Shown: positions 8,780 through 17,802 of the stretch, piece after piece | Layout of the letters: every line of letters starts with the position of its first letter | Numbering within the stretch: position 1 is the stretch's first letter | DNA from: Gracilaria caudata | Lineage: Eukaryota; Rhodophyta; Florideophyceae; Gracilariales; Gracilariaceae | Length of the DNA stretch: 17,802 nucleotides | Direction: 5' to 3' | NCBI GenBank assembly: GCA_030374735.1 | Contig: JASCIV010000511.1 | Span: 1 to 17,802 of the forward strand | Program-made: the position numbers and the translations under genes | Notes under the pieces: generated by a model | Seen by the model: the letters and a program-made list of their open reading frames with translations, nothing else | The model's database searches: none | What the model was told of the DNA's origin: nothing

Positions 8780-10135
8780 ATGTCCTTCGGATCCATCCAC
8801 GCCGTACTGGCAATCGCGATAGCGCTGCTCTCTGCTGTCGCAGCAACATGCCCCAACGGAACGCATCCACTCGAGAACGGCCCGCCAGGATACTGTCTCC
8901 CCGGCCCAGAAGGATGTCCCCCCGGTACACTTCGGCAGCTCGCCGTCGTGCTCCCCGGTTGGACTGTAACTGAGTGTCGACCGTGTCCATCCGGCTTCAC
9001 CACCTATCAGAACGACGCGCCCCTTTGTCGCCGTATCGGCTTCCCCTGCCCCAACGGATATCGCGAGACCGACAGTGGCGACTGCTGGCGCTGCAACGCT
9101 GATCAGAAATTTGACTTGGATCTGCAGCGTTGTGTGACCTGTCCGACCGGAACAGGCGCCTCACCTGGTCTCTCCCTCTGGTGCGCACCGTGCTCCAGAA
9201 TTGTGCAGGCAGGAGTGACGGAATCTGGGTGCGTGCGAGAAAATTGGTTCGTGCCGCAAGGCAGGAACTGCCCATTGGGCTCCCGTGTTGCATATCGCGA
9301 CGCTTTAGATATACCACTTTGTGAGAAATGCCGCCCTGGATTCTTCAGCGCAGACAGAAACCCCACTCAGTGCACTCCGTGTCCGGACGGCACAGCGATG
9401 TCGGAAGAAGGCGCAGAGAGTTGCATCGCCTGTGCGCCAGGAACGCTACCGAACAGTGAGCGCACTGGATGTGTAGACGCTGACACAGGTTGCATGGCCG
9501 ATCAGCAGCCCGCTGTAGTCAACGGGCAGAACATATGCCGCTCCACGCGTTGTGGGAACGGCGATAACTCGATAGTGAACGTAATTGGTCGTAAATGCGG
9601 ACCCTGTAACCCTTATCCATGGAGGCAAGGATTCGTAAGAACAGATGGTGACTTTGCCGGCGAATGCTCTTCATGCCCAGTGGATACGTTGTCGGACGGG
9701 CTGGTGTGCACGACCTGTCCGCGCGGTCAGGTGAGGACGGAGGACAATCGGTGTGGCTGCAGCGGGCCGCTGGCCATGACACGCGGAGTAGATGCGAATG
9801 GTAACTGTGTGAGGTGTCCCGAGGGAAGCCGTGGAGTGCCCGGACCGGATGGCGAGAACGTGTGCACCGTGTGTCCGGCAGGAACTCGGTACTATGGGCA
9901 GACAGATTTGCAACTGCTGGGGTGTTTTGAAGAGGTACGCTGCACCCCACTCTCAGACTTGTGCACTTCGTGTCAACCGGGTACGGTGTCCACTGAGCCG
10001 GCCTCACTCCAATGCCAACCGTGTCCGGAGGGAACTTTCACTTATGGGAATAGCGCTTCCAGATGCCTAAGAGAAGGGGAACCCACGGCTCCAGTGTCAT
10101 ATAATGATCCTTTCGGAAATTCTTTCGACATCTAG
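8780..10135 (+). CDS. secreted Cys-rich protein with CxxC-P-x-GT repeats (ephrin-receptor-like/GCC2-GCC3 type), 451 aa
   Basis: The frame extends upstream to 8573, but the ATG at 8780 is the real start. It follows a TATA box and AACA context and begins a signal peptide (hydrophobic core VLAIAIALLSAVAA, cut near residue 22). The mature protein has about 44 Cys, an even number, spread along nearly the whole chain. It has a recurring CxxCPxGT pattern, for example CTPCPDGTAMSEEGAESC, CTVCPAGTRYYG and CQPCPEGTFTYG. This spacing is that of ephrin-receptor-like, GCC2/GCC3 and TNFR-like extracellular repeats, where the Cys form disulfides. There is no second membrane segment or kinase domain, and the tail (PVSYNDPFGNSFDI) lacks a GPI-type hydrophobic end. 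It is therefore likely a free or wall-bound secreted protein. Partner and function are unknown. No intron is evident. Confidence 0.85.
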   Translation: MSFGSIHAVLAIAIALLSAVAATCPNGTHPLENGPPGYCLPGPEGCPPGTLRQLAVVLPGWTVTECRPCPSGFTTYQNDAPLCRRIGFPCPNGYRETDSGDCWRCNADQKFDLDLQRCVTCPTGTGASPGLSLWCAPCSRIVQAGVTESGCVRENWFVPQGRNCPLGSRVAYRDALDIPLCEKCRPGFFSADRNPTQCTPCPDGTAMSEEGAESCIACAPGTLPNSERTGCVDADTGCMADQQPAVVNGQNICRSTRCGNGDNSIVNVIGRKCGPCNPYPWRQGFVRTDGDFAGECSSCPVDTLSDGLVCTTCPRGQVRTEDNRCGCSGPLAMTRGVDANGNCVRCPEGSRGVPGPDGENVCTVCPAGTRYYGQTDLQLLGCFEEVRCTPLSDLCTSCQPGTVSTEPASLQCQPCPEGTFTYGNSASRCLREGEPTAPVSYNDPFGNSFDI

Positions 10136-10254
10136 GGTACTACATCATAGGTAACACAGAGGCTACACAAACATACTTTGTCTAATACACTACAAAGTAC
10201 GTTTCAAGGGTACTTAGAAGTCTACTCTGCCCCAAAGAATTGTTCTCGACTGCT

Positions 10255-10260
10255 AATAAA
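10255..10260 (+). terminator. poly(A) signal of the Cys-rich gene
   Basis: AATAAA lies 120 bases after the TAG stop at 10133-10135, which fits a eukaryotic 3' end. Confidence 0.5.
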
Positions 10261-10499
10261 CAAGAAATCTAATTATTTTTGATGAAACTTTTGCAGGGAC
10301 CTTTTATATGAACCTAAGAAACTTGCTGTACTGAAGGACGAGGATACAGCCAGCACGACACTTCCAAAACGTATTCAATTACAATTGAAAACCCTTCAGG
10401 TGACCACAAAAACTTATCTTCACAACTTCAAACAGCGCATATTTCATGTTTATTTTAGCCGTTCGGTCTCCACGAGTTGCACATACCTGCGTGTATTAA

Positions 10500-10525
10500 T
10501 TTTTGACTAATGTAGTAGTCAAAAA
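10500..10525. repeat. perfect 10-bp inverted repeat
   Basis: TTTTTGACTA (10500-10509) and TAGTCAAAAA (10516-10525) pair exactly around a 6-base loop. It lies between the Cys-rich gene and the transposase relic. It could be a transposon end or simply a stem-loop. The stretch 10261-10838 otherwise shows nothing. Confidence 0.5.
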
Positions 10526-10838
10526 TAAACACCCGATATTTTTGCTATCCGAACAGCAATATGAAATACGTATTGCTGTGTCGTTTTGTCGTGCAATATA
10601 TAATAGATCTTTTGCACAAATCATCGGTGACTAAACTGACATAGTTCACTTTTAGATAATGTATGCAACCGTTCTGATCAAACGCATTTGCAACATTTAT
10701 TACGATTGTAAAAGAACAAATCACCATGTGAAATCCAACTAAACTAAAAACTCAAGTTTTCTTGCAGAGATGCAAATTTTCCGCTAATTACTCGATTAAT
10801 TGTATCTTCATCACTTTCAACTTCATGCATCGTGGCGG

Positions 10839-12057
10839 TCATAGTCTCTGCCTCTTATCTACGTAGCGTTTTTGAGATAGTTTGCGCTTGTTTGAAATAT
10901 TTCCCAACTTTGAAAAGCCGGTCCCTGATTTGATTGTAGAACTCACCATCTTCGGCCCGCAATGGATGCCAAAAATGTGCGCATTGGTCAAAGAAACACA
11001 GAACATAAAAATATCATTGTAATAATTTTTTCCCCATTTGTACTTGGATCTCAATACGCGCCACATCTTTGTCAATCTTTCAAAGAAATTTTCTTTGATA
11101 ATCCTATGGGATGAAATTTTCCTCATTTTCTCTTCTTCAGTTGTAGAAAGAAGGCCATGAGGAGATCTCTTTATCGGATGAATAACTCGACAATGCTCTA
11201 CTGCTCTTTGATAGCCCTTATCCATTAGAACGCCCCAAGAGTTCGGATACGTGGCCAATAAATCTCCTGCATCCAGAATAAAACTCAAAACCTCGTAACT
11301 TCTTTTTTCTGAGCCATCTTATAAGTATCAATATTTTTATAAAAAATATCAGTATCTGCCTTCGATCCGCAGGCATTTCCTGTAGAATTTATCGCCTGGC
11401 CGTTGGAAAGGACCGATACTTCAGTTTTAAAACAGTATAATTTATACTTGCCACTGAAGTATTTTTCGTCTCGGCCATACTACCACTTGGACGAAAATAA
11501 TGCTGAAAAATAACGTCGCTGGCATAGCGACAATATTTGAAATGATTGAAACCCAAATCCTTCTTAAGAATTTTCTTCATGGACCATCTTCAGACGTTTT
11601 CATCTACGTAGTGGTTGTATAGATCGATAAAAAATGTAGAAATGAACTTGAGGATCATGCGCTGAAAAGTTTTGCCAGTTATTTTGAATAAATGGCCTGA
11701 AACGTCTCATGTTAAGCCTTGTTTCAGGGTGACAAGCGCAATAAAAAATACATATTTTTCCTTGAATTTGTATCGACGGCCTCTACTCGTGTTCCATTTC
11801 TGTGCTGCAACTGTAGAGAAAACATTCCAGATAAGATTTAATTCTTGAGCTGAATAGTTTGTCATAGATAAAATAGTTTTTGAACCATTGCCAAGGTAGA
11901 ATGAATCAAGGATTGGACTGGACGAATCATTTTCCTCATCAGAGTTTTGCTGTATCTTTTCTTTCGAATACTGTTGCATGTCGGCTTCGCGGCAGATATT
12001 CACTTCCGCAAGAATGTCAGCAACATTTTCAGCATGTTCAGGGGTAATTTGCTCCAT
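10839..12057 (-). pseudogene. broken DDE transposase (DDE_Tnp_4, PIF/Harbinger-like)
   Basis: Read on the minus strand from the ATG at 12057. The N-terminal part ends at an in-frame TGA (11707-11709, where a Trp codon would suit). The same frame then continues with KITGKTFQRMILKFIS, a second TGA (11590-11592), and FRPSGSMAETK, a typical strand-and-loop signature before the central Asp region. The frame shifts at an A5 run (about 11461-11466) to KYFSGKYKLYCFKTEVSVLS and GSKADTDIFYKN, and again at an A6 run (11303-11308). The C-terminal part has NSWGVLMDKGYQ (second catalytic Asp), ISSHRIIKENFFERL (catalytic Glu region) and YNDIFMFCVSLTNAHI. A further shift at a T5 run (10971-10975) precedes HPLRAEDGEFY. 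A compensating change restores the frame for RKLSQKRYVDKRQRL and the stop. This family is known from oomycete and other eukaryote genomes. The copy is inactive as assembled. Confidence 0.85.
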
Positions 12058-13265
12058 TATTGGCTATAACAGAGTGGTTGAAAAGTTCGATTAGGGGAAG
12101 AAGAAGAAAGATGGATGGCTTACACATCTATCAGGAAACTACGTAAGTGATGCAGGTTTACTTTTATAGACAACGTTTTCTCGATCTACTGTGTTTGCGC
12201 TTTGCTAAAAGATATGTTCTTGATGTCGTCATCTTTTTGCGAAACGGCATTCTACACGTCATCCGTAAGTGTAGTGGATTTCGTCTTCTACCTTGTAAAT
12301 TGAGGTAGATGTCCAAGGATTTAGCATAAAATGCTTTGTTTCTTGGTTACACGAGTTTTGCGAAATTGATCTAATGCACTATGATCGTCGCTTTGCAATG
12401 TTTATTGCAATATCGGTCAAATGTTGCCACATGTACTCAATATGATATGAATGCAAAAGACAATTGCAATTCATTTTCATTTAACAATGCTCTCCGACAA
12501 ACAGAACAAGATCAACCACGCGTCTCAAGTCTCTCAGAATAAGGACAAGACACGGTTCATATTGTATTGAACTTCTCTTTGATGCCCAAATTCATTAACT
12601 AAAATCATCAGTACCTTGATCTTCTTGTTCTTGATGTGTAGCGATACGAGCTGCAAAACCCGAATAACGAACTCCGTTAATTGCTGTACTTAAAGCTAAG
12701 CATCGGAAATCTATTTTTCATTACAAGTGTGCCACAACGCGCTAGAAATAGTAGTTTTCCCTCTCATTCGCACTAGGTATGTGCATGGAGACTGCATTTT
12801 TGAGTATCACCGTAAAATTACGAAGTTTCTATAACGATTACTGATGGTGAAGGTACAATGCTAATGATGTCAATAAAGGATTGAAAGGCTTTAAAACAGC
12901 AAAACTTGCAATATGCACTTGTCAGTGCAACATGTAATGCAATAGAACTCCAACGCAAAAAGAAACCATCCATATTACTAATTTCTTGCAGAATATAAAA
13001 GTGTTTCCTATGACAAATACCTTGCTGCTTACTTGAATAAAGCAACAATGACGGGCAGATCGACATTTTGCGCCGTAACTATCATATCCGTAAAAGACTT
13101 AATGGTTGCATAAGATGGGACTATGTGTAGAAATAATAGTCCATAACACACTTAATAATACTCTCTACGTAATAAAACGCTATATATGCAGATCTGCAAT
13201 CTCGCACTTCCTAGACTTGCCCTTGCCTTTCCCATTAAACCCACACTGCCCAAAATGCAGCCTAT
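12058..13265. other. AT-rich stretch without genes
   Basis: No convincing open frame, RNA gene or terminal repeat of the transposase relic was found. The 82-codon frame at 12818-13066 has no features. The DNA is as AT-rich as the transposase relic, so it may be part of the same old insertion. Confidence 0.4.
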
Positions 13266-14610
13266 TACATCCGAACATGCCGCTGAGGGGTTAGATCCGT
13301 GGTGCAAAACCACCGATGTGGCGGTAACGAAAGCCCTCTCGCGGAAGTAGCACCTCAAGGTTTAGCCTTGCTCTCTAGAGGACTAGGTCAGAGATAGAGC
13401 CCTCCATTGAGGTCAACACGAGCCGGGTGTAAACCCTTCCTACGATGCAGCTGGAGGTGAAACGGCGTAGAATCAGCAATGTAGCCGACGCTGTCGGGCG
13501 AAGAGATGCGTCGAGCGGTTTCGGTATCCAACGGTCGAGATCGAAAGATCACAATAAAGAGCCACACGTGCGGAGCACTGACTCGTGACAACGGGAAAAT
13601 GTCCCTGGGCAACCGGGCAATCCTGAATATCAGGCCAGAATAGCGAGAGGCATATGACAGAAAGTAGGAGAAACAACAACAAAAAATAGATAGATAAAAG
13701 CCGTGACGACGGTCTGACGATTCCTCAGGGATGGAGGCTGGGTGACTGATCCGTATTACGGCGACGTTCCCCGCGATGGGGCAGAGTCTGGCGCAAGCTG
13801 CGAAAAGTCAGAGCCAAAGGCCTCCTTGGAGGTTTACTCACCCGTACAGTGGCAGGGGTCCTGCCATTATATGTTCGGCTCAAAAATATCAAGTCAAAAT
13901 ATCTAACTATCCGGCAATGTCGGCCATGACACTACACGTGTGCTCCTAGCTAGGCCTTGCCACGGCGCATCCGCACTTGCGGACATACACACACCCGTGT
14001 GCCTGTGCACTGTAACCTCTATAGGCACACCCCTAAAACGGGCTAAATAGCAATACCTCGAAAAATAGCTCGTCATAATACGAGGTGCCCGACCGGGAGC
14101 TGATCACGACCATATGAATGGCATCACCCCAGACCCTTCCATAGGGCGATTTGCACTACAAGATCGACTTTTTGGAGTAGCTAGAGAGCAAAAAGCCAAA
14201 CTCGAGAGATATTTGTGGTATAGCCAAAGCCTGGCTGTCGGGTACCAATAGGTGTTCTTGTGGACGCGGCGCTAGGGAGCGGATCGGTAGCTCAACCTAG
14301 AAGGCGGAGAGAGAAATACCAACAAGGTATGCGGTAGCACAAACCACTAGGGGCGAATTGTAGTCGGCCGGCGGGTCGAGCCTGCTCGGTGGATGCAGTA
14401 CGCGAGGCACGACGGACTAGTAGAGCTTGAAGTACTCGGGCTAGACCGTTAGGTTGACCGTAAAACCTGTGGGTCGTAGAGTTAGCCAGAAGGTGCTTGC
14501 CTTTGCAAATATTGTAGACGAGAGAGCGGTACACTCACCTTAAGGGTGGTGCAGCTTAACCTTCGCCGTGGCACGCTACGTGTGTCACGTTGGAGGATGC
14601 ACTGCTGTAG
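13266..14610. other. unassigned, GC-richer stretch, possibly retroelement leader or LTR
   Basis: The base composition changes from AT-rich to about balanced near 13.25 kb. No open frame over 80 codons is convincing. GTGGTGCAAAACCAC near 13301-13315 is a small hairpin. A TATA-like GATAAAAG sits near 13693. A 15-base word at 13474-13488 is repeated inverted at 17783-17797, next to the chromovirus fragment. Together with that fragment, this suggests retroelement-derived DNA, but no LTR boundaries could be fixed. Confidence 0.3.
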
Positions 14611-15642
14611 TGCACCTCGCAGCTGTTCTCTACCTATTTCGGTAAAAATCTATCCTTATCCCTATCATTCCTTACCCACGTGGAAATCCTGTACGGCCTA
14701 GCTTCGCTGGAACCGCTCGCTGTATTACAGACCCCCCTCCTATCGACAGGCACGCCCTCGGGCCTGACATACCGATGCTCTCCGGCGGGTATTACAAGGT
14801 GCTTCCGACCTAATACGGCCAGAGGTGCAGACCATGTGGTCGAGCTAACCTTTGGGTATCGTCGTTCATCCTTTCATGTTCGCGTTCTCGTGGTGTCCGC
14901 AAGGTCTTCATCATCTCCTCTGTCTTCCGGTCACGTACAGCGCACCTCCGTGGTCATTGAGCGGCGAGCGTACCTCATGGATATGCGGCGAACACCATCA
15001 GGCTCCCACACACCGCACAACACCGAGAGGTCTCGAACTCATGGCCAGGAGAGCCGTGGTTTTCCATCCGATGTCCGGGCTGGTCTCGTGTTCGCAGTGG
15101 TAATTCCGACTGGTACCGCGCATCTTTCGCAACCGATGGAAGCGAGAGTCTCTCCTCCTAGTCGTAGAGACGCAATTCGTTCACCTGCGGGTCCTCGGCC
15201 GATGGGTCGTCAGGCTTCGGTCCCCTGCGGTGTAAGTGAGGAGCCTGAGGTAGTGGCCTTGGACTTCGATGAACAAGTTGGTTCATCTTCTATCCCAAGG
15301 GAAGGCCCTCCTGCTTCGGGCTTTCGAACGAACCAGCTGGGTCTCAGCGTTGCGATGAACTGCCATCTTCGTGTCGGACCGTATGGCGGCATTGCGAAGC
15401 GTGTCGCGCGGGCACAAGTTCGCGGTGGCCGCGGCGGTAGCGTTGGGCGTGGGCGGGGACTTGAGAACCTGACGGTGGACCCCCAACATGGCTTAGCGTA
15501 CGTTGAGCATCCCGACACGGCTCCCACAGCGCCCACTCCGGTCTCTCGGACTGCACCTGTTCGCTTTTCAAGTTCCCCGTTTGGTGTCCCGTCCCCCGCG
15601 CCTGACCTTTCCCCAACCATGCAGGAACTCTTCAGGTCATGA
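14611..15642 (+). CDS. unrecognised 344-codon open frame, possibly retroelement-related
   Basis: The frame is open from just after a TAG at 14608 to the TGA ending at 15642. The first ATG is only at 14977, giving a 221-residue protein. Before that the frame has no ATG, so its 5' part may be an exon, a frameshifted piece or chance. In about 50 percent GC DNA, 344 codons without a stop are unlikely by chance. The product is Ser, Pro and Arg rich. It has an acidic patch (EEPEVVALDFDEQ), an RGG-type basic stretch (RGGRGGSVGRGRG) that could bind RNA, and a Pro/Thr-rich tail ending MQELFRS. After the stop, a shifted frame starting at ATG 15640 runs on for about 34 codons. I recognise no domain. It could be a gag-like piece of a plus-strand element, or an antisense frame of the chromovirus. 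Confidence 0.35.
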   Translation, partial: CTSQLFSTYFGKNLSLSLSFLTHVEILYGLASLEPLAVLQTPLLSTGTPSGLTYRCSPAGITRCFRPNTARGADHVVELTFGYRRSSFHVRVLVVSARSSSSPLSSGHVQRTSVVIERRAYLMDMRRTPSGSHTPHNTERSRTHGQESRGFPSDVRAGLVFAVVIPTGTAHLSQPMEARVSPPSRRDAIRSPAGPRPMGRQASVPCGVSEEPEVVALDFDEQVGSSSIPREGPPASGFRTNQLGLSVAMNCHLRVGPYGGIAKRVARAQVRGGRGGSVGRGRGLENLTVDPQHGLAYVEHPDTAPTAPTPVSRTAPVRFSSSPFGVPSPAPDLSPTMQELFRS

Positions 15643-16154
15643 CGGCGGTGTACGCCTGTTCTGCGTTCGAACCCGTTGGTCACGCAGCGCGCAAGGTGTT
15701 GGCCTCCCTCTCTGTTCACGTTCTCCACTACCGTAAAGGCTAAGCTTTGGGAACCATAGAGGAGCGCTCTCCTGCGTGGCGAACACGCTTCAATGCCTTC
15801 AGGTCATTTCCAAACCCATCGTGGCTGACGCGTGCATTTTCCGAGTCCACGCAAGTGGGGCGCAACCACGAGGTAGGGCTGCCAGCAATGTGCCAAGGCG
15901 GTTGTGCATAACCTCTGGGGCCGTATGCGTGCGCGCGTGGCGCCAGCGCCGAGAGGTTACTTGCAAGGCGAATCAAATAATTGGGCACGAAAATTACCCA
16001 TCCATATGGTACCGAAAACGCAGAAACACCTTTTGGTCGGTATCTCAGAAACTAGGCGGTTTCAGGAGCTGAGAATGTCCTATTTGAGACCGCGGCACGG
16101 TGAAAATACTTAGATTTTTTGACCATGCCAGCGCTCGCGCGCTACACGCAATTG
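15643..16154. other. non-coding stretch between the open frame and the candidate LTR
   Basis: Only short frames under 100 codons occur on both strands. One short word resembling CATGGTCAAAAAAT appears here on the minus strand (about 16112-16125) and again, altered, near 16231-16244. Nothing else is recognisable. Confidence 0.3.
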
Positions 16155-16661
16155 TGTAAACCGAATCGGTTACCCCCCACGGTGCGTCGCGCCGCCGGGC
16201 ATTCACCCTCCCCAAATAAAAAACCAAATTTTTTGATCATGACCTGTAGGCTGTGGGTCGTTGCGCGTAACCAGCTGGTTCTGCGGCACTGGAAAAAATC
16301 TGCCGCGGAAATTACCTGCCTCTGCGGTGTATAGAACAGCCCTCCATTGTTTGCCCGCTAGGAGAGCCTGTTGCCTGTGCCCGCGCGCCGCGCGTGTCTG
16401 GTCCCGACCGTTGACCGCATGGGCGGTTGTCCTGATCCGATCACTCATCAAGGTTTCTGTTTCTCGTTTCCTGATGTTCTTCAACTTCCTCTGCCGTGTC
16501 ACAAGCGCTCTCTTCCTTTTGGGTACGTCGGCTTCCAGTTTCCCAGTCCTTTGTAGCACTCCACCTGGCTAAACCTTTCGGTTCCTCTCTTGTAGTAACC
16601 ACCTGGACAGTTATCCATTTGGTCCAACCATGCTGTCTATCCTTCACAACACAGGTTTACA
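16155..16661 (-). repeat. candidate 3' LTR of the chromovirus fragment
   Basis: A 507-bp block has perfect 8-base ends, TGTAAACC at 16155 and GGTTTACA at 16661, as LTRs commonly do (TG...CA). It lies directly downstream, in the minus sense, of the chromodomain stop and of a purine tract at 16678-16700. The tract is about 16 bases away from the block, whereas a true polypurine tract normally abuts the LTR. TGTAAACC also occurs at 13428, so a larger block is possible. The matching 5' LTR would be outside the window. Confidence 0.3.
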
Positions 16662-16677
16662 CCATCTGGTCGAGAGA

Positions 16678-16700
16678 TTTCCTTTCCTCCCCCCTCCTTA
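16678..16700 (-). other. purine tract, candidate polypurine tract
   Basis: The minus strand is uninterrupted purine in AAGGAGGGGGGAGGAAAGGAAA. It begins 24 bases after the pol stop, where a Ty3/gypsy element primes plus-strand DNA synthesis. Confidence 0.4.
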
Positions 16701-16723
16701 GCGCTGGGCGCATTACCGAACGG

Positions 16724-17598
16724 TTAGTAGTTAGGAGGCGGGACCTGGCCGCGTCGTCGCCAGTACCGTATACGGAAGTTTGCCGGAAGGTGATCTGGTG
16801 GCTCCATGGTGTCATTGGCGGCAGAGTAGCCGTGCCACCTTACACGGTAACGTATTCCTGAGACGGTGTGTTCATGAATTACAATGGTGTCAACGAATGC
16901 CTCTTGGGTCTCCGTAGCGGACTGATCTCCAGGTGGGTTCGGCGTAACTTCCTCAGTCTCTACGCAACCGTTGGGTCAACCGAAACTGATTTAGACACAG
17001 TCGCGTCAACCGAGACGGTATTCTCTAGTCCGTTTTCCGGGATGGTAACCGTATGATCATCGCTGCGAATTACCTTAAAGGGGCCAGTTGCTTTCGGTAG
17101 TAGCGTAGAGCGAATGTCTTCGTCTCCCAATCGGTCTTCCTTTTCCTCTGCCGGCGTGGGTCTTGCACCATTGGGGGGTATTTCAACGAAGACGTATTCC
17201 CCCGGCTCCACTTTGGTAATTCTCTTTAACTTCTGGTCATAATACTTCTTGTACCGCTGCTGGGCCTTGGTAAGTTTTCCAGAGGCAACCTTTAGGGTCT
17301 CACGCAACCTTGAGAGGATATCCTTCTTGGCTTGGGCGGGCGTCCACCGGCCAGGAGCCTGACAGTTTTGGGGACCTGCTTGGAGCACAATACCCGGAGG
17401 GTGGCGTGAGAGCACCAGGTCAAACGAAGTCGTCCTTGTCGAGCTTTGAAGTAGTTCGTTTAAGGGAGAAAACCCGAAGCGGTCTTGAGTCCGAGAGCGG
17501 TTGTAGCGCACAGTCAAGTGACTGTAGTGTGTCTGAGAGGGAAGAAAGAACGGAAGCACCGGGCGGTCAAAGGGAGAGTGGACGGTCGGTATCACCAA
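16724..17598 (-). pseudogene. Ty3/gypsy chromovirus pol fragment: integrase C-terminus (GPY/F) plus frameshifted chromodomain
   Basis: The frame 17598-16960 reads TTSFDLVLSRHPPG, the usual end of a Ty3/gypsy integrase core. The integrase tail then shows AQQRYKKYYDQKLKR, VEPGEYVFVEIPP and TGPFKVIRSDDHTVTI, the GPY/F module. It stops at TAG (16960-16962). One base back, the -1 frame is open to TAA (16724-16726) and encodes IVIHEHTVSGIRYRVRWHGY followed by DTMEPPDHLPANFRIRYWRRR, a clear chromodomain that guides integration to chromatin in chromoviruses. A -1 shift in the hinge therefore separates integrase and chromodomain. The 200 bases upstream (to 17802) show no DDE core in any frame, and the frame at 17598 opens only after a TGA and with GTG. 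The copy is therefore decayed or rearranged upstream. Protease, reverse transcriptase and RNase H are not in the window. Confidence 0.85.
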
Positions 17599-17802
17599 GC
17601 GTGCTCAAGTGCACGTGCAAGGGTACAGGTGGTCTGTGAAACCTGTAGGGGAATACCGTGCGGTCTATCGGTTGCGCGAACAAGTGAGGAAGACGTTCGG
17701 TAAAAGGTGCTTGACGTTTAGTGTGTAGGGTCAGGCTCTAGCGAGCTGCGCTTAAGTATCTGACCTCTACCCTACTGTACGATCGGCTACATTGCTGTAA
17801 CT
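17599..17802 (-). mobile_element. probable continuation of the chromovirus, not readable
   Basis: By position this should encode the integrase core. All three minus frames contain stops and none shows the expected Asp/Glu motifs. It carries TCGGCTACATTGCTG (17783-17797), an inverted copy of 13474-13488. Confidence 0.3.

Noticed and set aside
14281..14310. GGTAGCTCAACCTAG as a tRNA A box
   Set aside because: No B box or foldable arms follow within tRNA distance.
15210..15728. 172-codon minus-strand frame
   Set aside because: It overlaps the longer plus frame at 14611-15642 and its composition looks like the mirror of that frame. No motif was seen.
1..17802. CRISPR array, bacterial operon or prophage
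   Set aside because: No regularly spaced repeats, no ribosome binding sites and no co-directional gene clusters. The gene signals are eukaryotic.

Overview
The window looks like nuclear DNA of an intron-poor eukaryote. Three predicted secreted proteins each sit on one uninterrupted frame with an ATG and an N-terminal signal peptide. Two of these genes have a TATA-like element about 100-125 bases upstream of the ATG, and two have an AATAAA signal 3' of the stop. Eukaryotic transposon remains fill much of the rest. A multicellular red alga is my best guess, from the single-exon genes, the glycine-rich and cysteine-rich extracellular proteins, and the chromovirus and DDE transposon mix. An oomycete is a fair alternative. 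Neither can be proved from the sequence.

Layout. Positions 15-94 hold a tRNA-like block with good Pol III A and B boxes but no proper fold. Positions 170-1147 (minus) encode a Ser-rich secreted protein. Positions 2271-3395 (minus) encode a 374-residue secreted glycine-rich protein made of five long repeats. Positions 3420-5420 are non-coding and hold a GC-rich upstream region, a G-rich run, a tRNA-like half and a cluster of CACGTG elements. Positions 5426-5734 hold two unrelated long inverted repeats side by side. Positions 5740-8640 are AT-rich and empty of genes. Positions 8780-10135 (plus) encode a 451-residue secreted protein with CxxC repeats, with TATA box and poly(A) signal visible.

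Positions 10839-12057 (minus) hold a broken DDE-type (DDE_Tnp_4, PIF/Harbinger-like) transposase. It carries two in-frame stops and several frameshifts, three of which lie in A or T runs. Positions 12058-13270 are AT-rich and empty. Base composition then changes near 13.25 kb. From there to the end I see retroelement-related DNA: an unrecognised 344-codon open frame on the plus strand (14611-15642), a candidate LTR (about 16155-16661), and on the minus strand the integrase C-terminal part (GPY/F module) and frameshifted chromodomain of a Ty3/gypsy chromovirus (16724-17598).

There is no operon-like arrangement. The three host-like genes share only the theme of extracellular, repeat-rich proteins. 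The most interesting items are the five-repeat glycine-rich protein, the two adjacent fold-back structures, and the long open frame antisense to the chromovirus.
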